Source of the DNA: Myxococcales bacterium
GTDB taxonomy: Bacteria; Myxococcota_A; Polyangia; Polyangiales; Houyiibacteriaceae
DNA: 42,007 nt
Direction of reading: 5' to 3'
NCBI GenBank assembly: GCA_029862185.1
Contig: JAOTXX010000032.1
Location: 1 to 42,007, forward strand
The position numbers and the translations under genes are program-made. Within the stretch, counting starts at the first letter, position 1. Every line of letters starts with the position of its first letter. The notes beneath the pieces are model-generated. The model saw only the letters and a list, made by a program, of their open reading frames with translations. It had not been told where the DNA came from and made no database searches. This document shows positions 16,079 through 24,621 of this stretch, one piece after another.

Positions 16079-16614
16079 CGCCGGCCTCCCAAGCGTTGCA
16101 ATGCGGGGCCGGTCTGCGCCAAGCGCTGTGCCGCGGCCCACAGAAGCCAAAGCACGAGGACTGCTGTCACGACGGTGAACTGGTCGACCCAAAAGATTGC
16201 GCGAGCCCGCACCGGGGCGACGAGGAGAGCTGCAGCGCCGATCAAGACCAGATTGCGGGCGACCAGCCAAGGGGTCAGCGGCACGCGAGCAGGCGACGCG
16301 AAGCAGCCGCAATCGATTTCGCGCCGTCCTCGCGCGAGATTCGCCACAATCGCGCCGGTGTAGAGCGTCAGCAGCGCCATCGAGGCGATGGCTGCCGGCT
16401 CGCGAGTGGGTGCATAGAGAAGCCCGATAGCCACAGAGCATTCGAGCGCAGGCAGCAGCAAGGCGATTGGTAAGACGAGCGGCGCCGGCAGCAGCGCGTA
16501 GGCGTCGAGAGAAGCAGCGAAGCGACTACTATCTGAAACCTTGTGCCAAGCGGCGGCAGCGAAGAGGAGTGAAAGCACCGCCCGCAGGGTGAGCTCGATA
16601 ACGGGATCGATCAT
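16075..16614 (-). CDS. mauE: MauE-type membrane maturation protein
   Basis: A 179-residue inner-membrane protein with four to five predicted helices, starting with the DoxX/MauE-like segment ELTLRAVLSLLFAAAAWHKVSD. Cys102 and Cys104 (EIDCGCFAS) form the CxC pair typical of MauE, thought to pass electrons to MauD for disulfide handling in the light chain. The size fits the family. It overlaps mauB-like and mauD-like genes by 4 bp at both ends. Confidence 0.88.
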   Translation of the reverse strand: MIDPVIELTLRAVLSLLFAAAAWHKVSDSSRFAASLDAYALLPAPLVLPIALLLPALECSVAIGLLYAPTREPAAIASMALLTLYTGAIVANLARGRREIDCGCFASPARVPLTPWLVARNLVLIGAAALLVAPVRARAIFWVDQFTVVTAVLVLWLLWAAAQRLAQTGPALQRLGGRR

Positions 16615-17846
16615 GGGACCACCAGGAGTGCGCCCGAGAGGCCGGTTTCGTCGATGTCGCGAAGATGGTCGCCGCTGAGTGCGTCGAGCACGCCTACCGC
16701 CCCGAGGTCCGCATGCCGCATGAAGAGCAGCGGCTTGCTGTCTTGCGTGACCGCGATGCTGTGTACGCCCATGTTAGGCAGCACGAAGCTCAAAATGCTT
16801 CCGACGGTGCCCTCGGCGTCGAAGCCGGCCTGTGGGCCGAGGAACGGAGCGATGAGATTGGGCGCCGAGAACACGTCGATCTTTCTTTTCGCGGGCAGGT
16901 CGTAGACCCAGATTTCCTCGCCCGGGTCCTTGTGGGAGCCCGGCCCGCCTTGATCGGTCACCGAATAGAGGCGCTTTGTGCTCGGGTGATACGCGAGGTG
17001 CTGCGCGCCGCCGATCCGCCAGCCCTCTTCGAGCTCCTCATTGGAGAAGAGCGGCCATGGCGCCTTGGGGGTGGGGGAGTCGCTTCCGAAGCTCACTTCA
17101 TAGAGCAGGCCCTCGAACGAAGCGAACCACCAGGTCGAGCCATCGCGAACGCCTTTCTCGGTGATGGGATCGCCGACGACATCGAAGAACGAAGCGCTGC
17201 GCCGGATTCGATCGAGCTCGCCGTTCGGTTTTAGATGAACGTTGATCGCCGTCCCGTCGCCGCACAGCATTCCGAATCGGGACGGGCCCGCTGGAAACAC
17301 CGCTGCGCAGCCAGCGGTCTGGACTTCGGCGACCATCTGCCTCGTTTCGAGATCGACGACCGACACCGAGGATCCGGGGGATTGGTTGAGCACCACGATG
17401 AAGCGGTCGCCGTCGAGTATCCCGACCAGAGCAATGCCGGTCCCCGTGTCAGCCGCCTTGGGCGGAAGCTCGACCTCGCCCTTCACCTCCAAGCTGCGGG
17501 AGTCGTAGATGACCAGATAGTCGTGCCGCTCCCCGCGATGGCCGCGGGAGTACGTCGTGTCGACGTTGTAAATTTCGTTACGCGCGCGCGACCAGAGCGG
17601 CGCCCTTGGGCTGACCTGCAAGCCGCTGTCGATCGCGCCCAGCATTCGTCCGGTGTCCCCGTCGAAAAGAGCCGAATGACGAAACAATCGATCGGGAACC
17701 CAAAGCCAATGCTCTCCCGCCGTTTCGGGGAGCCGCATGACCTGGCCGACGTCTTCGGGCGGGAGCTCGGCTCCTGCGCGAACCGCGAGCGCGAGCAGCC
17801 CGACACCGAGCACCATCAACCCGAGAAGCTTGCCGCTTCGGCGCAT
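16611..17846 (-). CDS. Amine dehydrogenase heavy chain (MauB/AauB family)
   Basis: A 411-residue periplasmic beta-propeller subunit. A signal peptide covers about residues 1-26 (LLGLMVLGVGLLALAVRAGA). Family landmarks follow: WVPDRLFRHSALFDGDTGRMLG, EIYNVDTTYSRGHRGERHDYLVIYD, DPITEKG with STWWFASFEGLLYEV, EGWRIGGAQHLAYHP and RLYSVTDQGGPGSHKDPGEEIWVYD. The heavy chain forms the seven-bladed scaffold that shapes the substrate channel of the heterotetrameric TTQ enzyme. The last segment (residues about 385-411) completes the propeller. It starts with ATG at 17846, 53 bp after the YkgJ-like gene, and its stop overlaps mauE by 4 bp. Confidence 0.93.
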   Translation of the reverse strand: MRRSGKLLGLMVLGVGLLALAVRAGAELPPEDVGQVMRLPETAGEHWLWVPDRLFRHSALFDGDTGRMLGAIDSGLQVSPRAPLWSRARNEIYNVDTTYSRGHRGERHDYLVIYDSRSLEVKGEVELPPKAADTGTGIALVGILDGDRFIVVLNQSPGSSVSVVDLETRQMVAEVQTAGCAAVFPAGPSRFGMLCGDGTAINVHLKPNGELDRIRRSASFFDVVGDPITEKGVRDGSTWWFASFEGLLYEVSFGSDSPTPKAPWPLFSNEELEEGWRIGGAQHLAYHPSTKRLYSVTDQGGPGSHKDPGEEIWVYDLPAKRKIDVFSAPNLIAPFLGPQAGFDAEGTVGSILSFVLPNMGVHSIAVTQDSKPLLFMRHADLGAVGVLDALSGDHLRDIDETGLSGALLVVP

Positions 17847-17899
17847 GAAAGCGTGGTACTAGATTTGCCGGCACTCTGGCAACAGCCTCCGTGCCAGCG

Positions 17900-18211
17900 T
17901 CAGAATCCAGCGTCCCGACGAAACTCCAGGCACTGCTTGCTTCCCCGCTCGAAGTCTCGGCAGGTCGTCCCGCGGATCTCGTAGATCTGGCACGCATTCG
18001 CTCTCTCGGCGGTCCCCAGGTGCACACATGCCCCGTCTTTTCGTGTTGCAAACCCAGGCATTCCGAAATGGCCGGGCTGTACGGCTTCGGCGATGTCGTC
18101 GCGGCCGAGCGCCCGCCAGCGCAGCAAGTCCTCGGGCGGGATCAAGATGCGGCCGTCGGTCCCTGTTCGGCAGCAAGCACCGCAGCTCAGGCAGTCGAGA
18201 GCATCGTCCAT
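17900..18211 (-). CDS. YkgJ-family Cys-cluster (metal-binding) protein
   Basis: A 103-residue cytoplasmic protein of the YkgJ/UPF0153 family. The cluster Cys7-x2-Cys10-x2-Cys13-Cys14 is followed by Cys62, Cys74, Cys84 and Cys94 in the family pattern (ACVHL, ACQIYEIRGTTCRDFERGSKQC). The family is annotated as zinc- or iron-chelating with no settled function. It is the first gene of the amine dehydrogenase unit, 53 bp before the heavy chain, and the cluster has no mauG, so a part in cofactor or subunit maturation is possible but only inferred. The ATG at 18211 has no clear ribosome site. Confidence 0.85.
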   Translation of the reverse strand: MDDALDCLSCGACCRTGTDGRILIPPEDLLRWRALGRDDIAEAVQPGHFGMPGFATRKDGACVHLGTAERANACQIYEIRGTTCRDFERGSKQCLEFRRDAGF

Positions 18212-18279
18212 CGATGGGGGAGTATGACGCGGCCGACCTCAGGCGCACGCGGTGGACTTTGCATGGGAAGCGTGATCTA

Positions 18280-18780
18280 GTGAGACGAATGCGGAATTGG
18301 ATACCTTGCGTTGCCATACTGCTGAGCTGCAAGCCGACCCAGCCGAAGGAGGAGGTCGTATTGCCGAAGGTCGCGCCCGACACGGTCGTCGTTTCCTGGA
18401 GCGTGATTAGCCGCAGTTCGGAGCGGCGAAGTACCCACGTCGTGCTCGAGGCGAGTCGCGAGCTGATCACGACGACGCGGTCTCCCGACGGTACGATGAT
18501 GACCGTGAGCCGCACGGTCTCCGAAGAAGCCTACGCGAAGCTCGTAGGGAAACTGCGGGCGCTGGACTGCTGCTCGCTCCCATCGACATCCGAGGATCGC
18601 GCCTACCCGGGCGAGGCCAAGCCGCAGCTCGAGATCAACTTCGGTGACACCCGATGCGAAATCGAGCGATGGGATCGGGAGTGGCGCGAAGGCAGGGCAC
18701 AGGAGTGCGGGTTCGCTTTCGCGCGGCTTCACGGAAGCGGTTTCGTTCCCGACCCGCCAGTCGACGAGCCCGCACCCTAG
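18280..18780 (+). CDS. Predicted lipoprotein, function unknown
   Basis: A 166-residue protein with a short lipoprotein signal (RNWIPCVAILLSC, likely lipidated Cys17), then a charged tail. GTG at 18280 is preferred because GGGAAG lies 9 nt upstream; ATG at 18289 is an equally good signal-peptide start. The mature part includes VVVSWSVISRSSERRSTHVVLE, TRSPDGTMMTVSRTVSEEAYAKLVGKLRALDCC and CEIERWDREW; I know no domain. It is followed after 17 bp by the zinc-ribbon/TPR gene and is divergent from the YkgJ-like gene. An opposite-strand frame here is Arg-rich and looks like a shadow. Confidence 0.65.
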   Translation: MRRMRNWIPCVAILLSCKPTQPKEEVVLPKVAPDTVVVSWSVISRSSERRSTHVVLEASRELITTTRSPDGTMMTVSRTVSEEAYAKLVGKLRALDCCSLPSTSEDRAYPGEAKPQLEINFGDTRCEIERWDREWREGRAQECGFAFARLHGSGFVPDPPVDEPAP

Positions 18781-18797
18781 CCGTATGCTCGCGCCTG

Positions 18798-20366
18798 ATG
18801 TCTTCGAAGTATTACTGCGCACACTGCAACAAAGAGTTCGTCCCCGAAGGGTCCGAATCAAAACCACGCTGCCCGCAGTGCATGCGTAGAGGTGGCGTCG
18901 AGCGGGCGCAGGAAATTGCGGCCAGCGGCCAGGCGCGCCGTCCATGGGTTCTGATCGTCGCGCTGCTGATCGTCGGTGCGGGGATTGGATACGGCTTGTA
19001 CGTCGCGACGACAGTGGTGCTCGAGGAGAACCCGCCGCTAAGGCCGCTGACGGCGAAGGAGCTCGCCGCCTATCTGGACCGCGATCAAATTCGAGTCGGT
19101 CCCTACGAGTCGCTGATGATGCTAAACGGGGAGGTCCAGGGCTGGCCCGAGAGCGCGGCCGAAGTCTCGGCCAAGATGCAGGCAGCCACGTCGCGCTGGT
19201 CGCTCGAACGGCCACTTCCGCGCGAGCTCCTCGGCGCCGACCAGGCTCTCGCAAGGATCGACGCGGCTCAGGGGCGCGTGAACCTCTATCCACTCGAGAC
19301 GGCAACGGCCATGACTGCCCTCCTACGTGCACGTGGCGTCAAAGCGATGGTGGCCGAAGCGTGGGAGCTCGAGGGGACGGATGCGCCGGCCGATCCCTCC
19401 GGCATGCTGGGCTACTTCGTGGTGGCGGTCTATGAATCAGCTGCCGCAGCGGAACCGTCGGCTTTTCTTGATCCATGGGGAGGCGGCGAGGCCGAGGCCG
19501 CGTCGCTCCGAGTCCTTCGGGATACCGAAGTTCTGGCCGGCGCCCTCGGGACCGAGGCAGCGCGCCTCTTTGCCCGGTCGGGAGACGGAGCGAAGTCGCT
19601 TCCGATGATCGAGACCGCGCTCCTTCTCGATCCTGTCTCGCCGTCGCTTCGAGGGGTGAACGCGACGATCCTTCTGGAATCCGGGGGCGTCGATCAGGCG
19701 GTGAAAGAATTCGAAGCCGCGGCCCAGCTTCGACCGGACGGTCCCCGTCAGCTCAACACGGTTGAGCTTCATCTCGCGCAAGCGAGCATTCTCGAGATGA
19801 ACGGCCAAAAAGACGCGGCCAAAGCCGAGTTCGATCGAGGGAGCCGCATCGTGGGAGAAGTCATCGAGCGCTGGCCTCGCTACGCGCGCGCACACGTCTT
19901 GTTGGCGTCGGTCTACCTCGGGAACGACGAGCTGGAGCGGGCGAGGCTCGAGCTCGAGGCGGCGGAGGCCCTCAGCCCCGATTCGCCGCTGCTCTGGTCG
20001 ATCTGGGCCCAGTATCATTTGTCCGTGAACGATCCGATCACGGCCGGAGGCAAGATGAAGCGAGCGGTGACTCTCGATCCCGACAACTGGCAGCTCCGGC
20101 TTCAGGCTGCGCGGGTCCTGCAAGGCGCGGACGATGACGAAGGCGCTAAGGAAAACCTCTCGGCCGCCATGCAAATGGTTTCTCCGGAGAAACGCGCGGA
20201 CATTCAGCGTTTCATCGAACGGATGATGGGCCCCGGGGCCCTGGACGACGCGCCTCCACCCGCCGCGGAGGAGGCACCAGCCGAGCCGGCCCTGATGCTT
20301 GGCGATCCGGCGAACTTGCGGCTTCGTGACCCGGGCGAGAGCTTGACGCTCGAGCTCGACGAGTAG
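18798..20366 (+). CDS. Zinc-ribbon, single-TM, TPR-repeat protein
   Basis: A 522-residue protein. The N-terminal zinc ribbon has Cys7-x2-Cys10 and Cys25-x2-Cys28 (YYCAHCNKEF, RCPQCMRR). One transmembrane helix is at about 50-72, placing the rest outside the cytoplasm. A domain of unknown type follows (80-260), then four to six TPR-like repeats (about 290-490; ALLLDPVSPSLRGVNATILLESG, RARLELEAAEALSPDSPLLW), and an acidic tail. The ATG at 18798 is preferred since it starts the zinc ribbon; the upstream frame overlaps the lipoprotein gene. A role as a scaffold or assembly protein is a guess. It converges on engB, 4 bp away. Confidence 0.82.
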   Translation: MSSKYYCAHCNKEFVPEGSESKPRCPQCMRRGGVERAQEIAASGQARRPWVLIVALLIVGAGIGYGLYVATTVVLEENPPLRPLTAKELAAYLDRDQIRVGPYESLMMLNGEVQGWPESAAEVSAKMQAATSRWSLERPLPRELLGADQALARIDAAQGRVNLYPLETATAMTALLRARGVKAMVAEAWELEGTDAPADPSGMLGYFVVAVYESAAAAEPSAFLDPWGGGEAEAASLRVLRDTEVLAGALGTEAARLFARSGDGAKSLPMIETALLLDPVSPSLRGVNATILLESGGVDQAVKEFEAAAQLRPDGPRQLNTVELHLAQASILEMNGQKDAAKAEFDRGSRIVGEVIERWPRYARAHVLLASVYLGNDELERARLELEAAEALSPDSPLLWSIWAQYHLSVNDPITAGGKMKRAVTLDPDNWQLRLQAARVLQGADDDEGAKENLSAAMQMVSPEKRADIQRFIERMMGPGALDDAPPPAAEEAPAEPALMLGDPANLRLRDPGESLTLELDE

Positions 20367-20370
20367 AAGG

Positions 20371-20994
20371 TCAAGCTGGGGCAGCCGCGTCGGGCTGGTC
20401 GATGCTGCTCACCGACAAGATGCGCTTCCACAGCGCTTCGCGCCCGTCCCCGGTGACCGAGCTGTACGCGATCAGCGGGCGGTCGAGCTCGCGCCGGAGG
20501 GCCGCAACGGCGAGCTTTCGCTTGCTGGACGCCAGCTTGTCGATTTTGGTCGCGACGAGAATCGGGGTGACCGCGATGCTTTCGAGGAACTCGAGCAGCT
20601 GCAGGTCGTCGTTCTGTGCACCGCGCCGAACGTCGATGATGACGATGGCGCCTCGAAGCCCCGGACGTTCGCGGAGGAAGCCTTCGATGAGCGGGCCCCA
20701 GGATCGGCGTTCGGCCTTGCTCCGCTGCGCATAGCCATAGCCGGGCAAGTCGACCAAATCCAGATGGGCCTCGTCGTCATTGGTCCGGACGCGCACGCGA
20801 AAAATGTTGATCGCGCGGGTGCAGCCTGGCGCGCTGCTCGTGCGAACGAGCTTTTTGCGGCGGACCAGATTGTTGATCAGGCTCGACTTGCCGACATTCG
20901 AACGCCCCGCGAACGCGACCTCTGCAAAGGTCGGCGCAGGCAGCTGTCCGAGCGCGGTCGCTCCGGCGACGAATTCGGCGTCGAGCACGTCCAT
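20371..20994 (-). CDS. engB: Ribosome biogenesis GTPase EngB/YsxC
   Basis: A 207-residue TrmE-Era-EngA-EngB-type GTPase. G1 is GRSNVGKSS (30-38), the switch I area is SSAPGCTRAINIF, G3 is DLPGYG in VDLPGYGYAQRSKAE and G4 is ATKIDK. It acts late in 50S assembly and is essential in many bacteria. The family usually has TPGKTQ or TPGRTQ where this has APGCTR. It is third in the order hslO-murJ-engB, 27 bp after murJ. Confidence 0.95.
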   Translation of the reverse strand: MDVLDAEFVAGATALGQLPAPTFAEVAFAGRSNVGKSSLINNLVRRKKLVRTSSAPGCTRAINIFRVRVRTNDDEAHLDLVDLPGYGYAQRSKAERRSWGPLIEGFLRERPGLRGAIVIIDVRRGAQNDDLQLLEFLESIAVTPILVATKIDKLASSKRKLAVAALRRELDRPLIAYSSVTGDGREALWKRILSVSSIDQPDAAAPA

Positions 20995-21021
20995 GGCGGG
21001 CGTTGTAGCGCCACTTGGAGG

Positions 21022-22614
21022 TCACGCACGCACGCGGCGGCGAATCGCCGCACGAAGGTCACGAAGCTCCGGCGAGCCCAGGGCCGCAGCGACGGTCACG
21101 TAGCTGAAAAGCCCCGCGACGGCCGTCGCAGCGAAGATCGCGAGGTTGCGCGGATCGTTGCCGCCCATCTCCCACCGGCCGAGGCTCGCGCAAGCCCAGA
21201 CGACCACGCCCATGACTCCGCTGGCGGCCAGCACTCGGAAAACGCTGGCGCTGACCTCGGACATGCCGAGGTTTCCGGACCGCCGCCGTAGGAGCCAAAG
21301 GAGCGCCACGAGCTGAGTGACGGCCGCCGCAGTCGTGGCGGCGGCGAGGCCGGCATGCTGCATCGGGCCCATCAAAATCAGGCTGAGGGTCATGAAGGCC
21401 ACGAGATTCAGCGCGCTGGCGATCACCGGAGTTCGCGTGTCGTTGTGTGCGTGAAACATCGGAACGATGGTGCGCACCGAGGCAACCGCCCAAATGCCGG
21501 CAGCCTGCCAAACGAGCGACCGCGTGGTCTCGTGGATGGCTGCAGCGTCATAGCGCCCGCGTCCGAAAAACACCGTGGCCGCCGGCTCCGCCAGCACCGC
21601 CAGCGCGACCGCCGATGGGATCGCCACGAACAGGGAAAGCCGGAAGGCGTGTCGGAAGAGGCGTTTGGCTTCGTCTTCGTCGCCGTGCGCGACGGCCTGG
21701 CTCAGGGAGGGAAGGGCGGCCGATGCGATCGCCAGTGCGAACATGCCCTGGGGGATCTCCGCCAAGCGCTGGCCGTAGTAAAGATAGCTTACGCTTCCGG
21801 TGGGCAGAAACGAGGCTAGGAGTCGCGAGAGCAAGACGTTGACCTGGTAGACCCCGAGGCCTGCGAGCAGCGGGACCATCAGACGCGCGCACTTGCGCAC
21901 GTAGATGTCGTTGAAGCCGATCTTCGGGCGGACGAGCAGTCCTTCTTTTCCGAGCGACGGAAGCTGCGCTAGAACCTGAAGCCCGCCGCCGACCAGTGCG
22001 CCGATCGCTAGCGAAAAGATCGCGGGCCAACCGAGCTCGCTCACCATCGGCGCGAGGATCAGCGCAGCGGCGATGAGCGAAATATTGAGGAGCGCAGGCG
22101 CGAAGGCCGGCGCGGCGAATCGTTTGCTTGCATAGAGGGCGCCCATCATCAGTGCGGAAATGCCCATCAGGAAGATGTACGGAAAGAGCATTCGAGTCAG
22201 CGACACCGTGGATTCGAAGAGCGCATCGTCACGCTGAAAGCCCCAGGCGTACGCTTTGACGATCCACGGAGCGCCCAAGACGCCCACCAAGGTCACCAAG
22301 AAGAGGACGACCGCCATGGCGCCTATCAAGTTGCGGTAAAACTCCTTCGCGCGGGTCATGCCCTCGCGTTCACGCACTTCGGTGAACACCGGAACGAACG
22401 CCGCCGAGACCGCGCCCTCGCCGAGAAGGACGCGAAGGGCGTTGGGGATTGTAAAGGCGAGCCAGAACGCGTCGGTCGCCGCCAATGCAAAGACCGCAGC
22501 GACGACCGCATCGCGAACCGCGCCCAAAATCCGAGACGAAAGAGTGCCCGTAGCCACGACACCGGCGCGGCGAGCAATCTCGCCCCCGGACGTTTTAGCT
22601 CGGTTCGCAGACAT
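21022..22614 (-). CDS. murJ: Lipid II flippase MurJ
   Basis: A 530-residue membrane protein with about 14 predicted helices, the size of MurJ/MviN. The N-terminal TLSSRILGAVRDAVVAAVFALAATDAFWLAFTIPNALR and EGAVSAAFVPVF are the clear family signature (positions about 25-80). Arg and Asp residues in that first repeat line the cavity that carries lipid II across the inner membrane for peptidoglycan synthesis. The ATG at 22614 is chosen over a GTG six codons upstream. It lies 51 bp after hslO and before engB on the same strand. Confidence 0.95.
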   Translation of the reverse strand: MSANRAKTSGGEIARRAGVVATGTLSSRILGAVRDAVVAAVFALAATDAFWLAFTIPNALRVLLGEGAVSAAFVPVFTEVREREGMTRAKEFYRNLIGAMAVVLFLVTLVGVLGAPWIVKAYAWGFQRDDALFESTVSLTRMLFPYIFLMGISALMMGALYASKRFAAPAFAPALLNISLIAAALILAPMVSELGWPAIFSLAIGALVGGGLQVLAQLPSLGKEGLLVRPKIGFNDIYVRKCARLMVPLLAGLGVYQVNVLLSRLLASFLPTGSVSYLYYGQRLAEIPQGMFALAIASAALPSLSQAVAHGDEDEAKRLFRHAFRLSLFVAIPSAVALAVLAEPAATVFFGRGRYDAAAIHETTRSLVWQAAGIWAVASVRTIVPMFHAHNDTRTPVIASALNLVAFMTLSLILMGPMQHAGLAAATTAAAVTQLVALLWLLRRRSGNLGMSEVSASVFRVLAASGVMGVVVWACASLGRWEMGGNDPRNLAIFAATAVAGLFSYVTVAAALGSPELRDLRAAIRRRVRA

Positions 22615-22665
22615 CGGCGGAAGGATGCGCACGAGGCGCCCATCCCGGCAAGAAAGCAGGACCGG

Positions 22666-23526
22666 TCAGCTCGCGCTCAGCAGCCCTTGCAGTTGGGCGA
22701 TTTCGACGGTGTACGTGGTGCCGCAATAGTCGCAGCCGACGCTCAGCGGTTCGCCTTCGTCGACGAGCTCTTGAATGTCCGTTCGATTCAGGACGCTGAG
22801 CGTCGTCATCACCCTGACCTCGCTGCACTGACAGCCAAAGCGAATGTCGCTGCTGTGCAACCAGGTGAACGGCATGCCGTCGAAGATTTGCTCGACCAAC
22901 TGGCAAGGGGAGCTGTCGGACGCCTGCAGGCGATCGCGGATCTCGACGAAGTCTTCTAGGCGCCTGGTCATGGTCTCCATGGCGGCCTCTGCTTCCACGG
23001 CTTCTGGAAGGAGTTGCACGACGTAGCCGCCCGCCGCGGGATGTTGTCCTCCCACCACCGAACCCAGGGAAATCATCGATACGATTTGCTCCGATAACTG
23101 CATGTAACGCATGAACCCCTCGGAGAGATTCCCGTTTTCCGGTAGCTGGACGACCCCGCGGTGCAGATCCGAGTTCGGGAGCGTTCTCATCATTTGCAGG
23201 GTCGCTTGCGTCTTCCGGATGTCCGCGGGGGCGTCTCCGGAGCCTTTTTGGAAGAGCCCGCGCGTCCAGCCGTCGGGGTGCGAGTCGGCGACCAGCTGTC
23301 CCGCGTTGTCGTCGAAGCGCACGATGCACTGCACGCGGAGCGAGGGCGCCATCGTTTCCCGGTAGAGCACCGCCGCGGTCAGCAAATCGGCCATATCCTG
23401 AGCGGCGAGCCCGGACAGCTCTTGCGCTGAAATCACGGCTTCGGCGGTGTCGGTCGTACGGGCGGCGATGATCCGAAAAGCCCCGTCGTTGGTCATGGCT
23501 CGCACTATGGAGTCAGTTTCGAGCAT
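22666..23526 (-). CDS. hslO: Redox-regulated chaperone Hsp33
   Basis: A 286-residue Hsp33. The C-terminal zinc site is Cys232-x-Cys234 and Cys265-x2-Cys268 (FGCQCSEVRV, VGCDYCGTTY), the redox switch. The N-terminal domain has LLTAAVLYRETMAPSLRVQC and a Gly-rich GSVVGGQHPAAGGYVVQLLPEA typical of the family. On oxidation the zinc is lost and the protein becomes a holdase. The start is set at ATG 23526, giving a standard N-terminus; the upstream frame looks non-coding. It is divergent from the isocitrate dehydrogenase gene across 63 bp. Confidence 0.93.
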   Translation of the reverse strand: MLETDSIVRAMTNDGAFRIIAARTTDTAEAVISAQELSGLAAQDMADLLTAAVLYRETMAPSLRVQCIVRFDDNAGQLVADSHPDGWTRGLFQKGSGDAPADIRKTQATLQMMRTLPNSDLHRGVVQLPENGNLSEGFMRYMQLSEQIVSMISLGSVVGGQHPAAGGYVVQLLPEAVEAEAAMETMTRRLEDFVEIRDRLQASDSSPCQLVEQIFDGMPFTWLHSSDIRFGCQCSEVRVMTTLSVLNRTDIQELVDEGEPLSVGCDYCGTTYTVEIAQLQGLLSAS

Positions 23527-23589
23527 GTTTTCTGTTGAAGCGCATTGGCGATCGTTTGGCAAGCGCTACTCTTGGGCCGGGAGTAGCAC

Positions 23590-24621
23590 ATGACAACGCA
23601 TCACATCGTTCTCATCCCGGGCGACGGAATCGGCCCGGAAGTAGCGGCAGCGACAACCCGGGTCCTCCAGGCGGCCGAGGCCCCGCTCCGATGGGTCGAG
23701 CATCATGCTGGCGTGGCCGCGCTCGAGACGCTCGGCGAGGTGTTGCCCGAGGGGACGCTCGACGCGGTTCGTGAACACGGGCTCGCGCTCAAGGGGCCGT
23801 GTACGACGCCGGTGGGCGAAGGCTTCACCTCCGTCAATGTTCAGCTTCGCAAGCGGCTCGACCTCTACGCTGCCGTCCGTCCGGTTCGCAACCTGCCGGG
23901 CATCGAGACGCGGTACCAAAACGTCGATCTCGTCGTCATTCGGGAGAACACCGAGGGGCTCTACAGCGGCATCGAAAACGAAGTCACCAAAGGCGTCGTG
24001 ACGAGTCTCAAGGTCGCGACCGAGGCGGCGTCACGGCGAATCGCCCGCTGGGCTTTTCAATACGCGCGCGACCGCGGCCGCAAAAAGGTCACCGTGATGC
24101 ACAAAGCCAACATCATGAAGTTGACCGATGGGATGTATCTTCGCTGCGCGCGCGACATCCGAGAGGAAGAGGGATTCACTGACATCGAATATCAAGAGGT
24201 CATCATCGATGCCGGCTGCATGAAGCTCGTGCAAGACCCGACGCAGTTTGACGTCCTCTTACTCGAGAATCTCTATGGCGACGTCCTGAGCGACCTCTGC
24301 GCGGGCTTCGTCGGCGGCTTGGGCGTGATTCCGGGTGCAAACATCGGTGAGCGGTACGCGGTGTTCGAAGCGGTCCACGGCTCGGCGCCTGACATCGCGG
24401 GGAAGGGCATTGCAAACCCGCTTGCCCTGCTCATGTCGGCGGTGATGTTGCTCAACCACATCGCCGATACGCGTGGCGACGAAGCCTGCCGGGCGTCCGC
24501 CGTTCGCATTCGCGAGGCCTACAACCAGGCCTTGGCCGATGGTCAAAAGACGGGGGACCTTGGAGGCGCGCTCGACACCGAGGGATTTGCCTCTGCGGTC
24601 ATCGAGCGAATCGAAGGCTAG
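23590..24621 (+). CDS. Isocitrate dehydrogenase (NAD-type) / isopropylmalate dehydrogenase family
   Basis: A 343-residue beta-decarboxylating dehydrogenase. The N-terminal IPGDGIGPEV is the family start, and KGPCTTPVGEGFTSVNVQLRKRLDLYAAVRPVRNLPG contains the isocitrate-binding Ser/Asn and Arg residues in the form typical of the short NAD-dependent (IDH3-like) enzymes. VIRENTEGLYSGIE, the metal-binding Asp in QFDVLLLENLYGDVLSDL and AVHGSAPDIAGKGIANP complete the active site. It makes 2-oxoglutarate in the TCA cycle. The pattern argues against leucine-pathway LeuB, but the assignment is by similarity only. GGGAG is 6 nt before the ATG. Confidence 0.88.
   Translation: MTTHHIVLIPGDGIGPEVAAATTRVLQAAEAPLRWVEHHAGVAALETLGEVLPEGTLDAVREHGLALKGPCTTPVGEGFTSVNVQLRKRLDLYAAVRPVRNLPGIETRYQNVDLVVIRENTEGLYSGIENEVTKGVVTSLKVATEAASRRIARWAFQYARDRGRKKVTVMHKANIMKLTDGMYLRCARDIREEEGFTDIEYQEVIIDAGCMKLVQDPTQFDVLLLENLYGDVLSDLCAGFVGGLGVIPGANIGERYAVFEAVHGSAPDIAGKGIANPLALLMSAVMLLNHIADTRGDEACRASAVRIREAYNQALADGQKTGDLGGALDTEGFASAVIERIEG

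Noticed and set aside
18277..19332. Minus-strand 351-residue frame
   Set aside because: It is Arg/Ser-rich and antisense to the lipoprotein and the zinc-ribbon/TPR gene, which have clear features.
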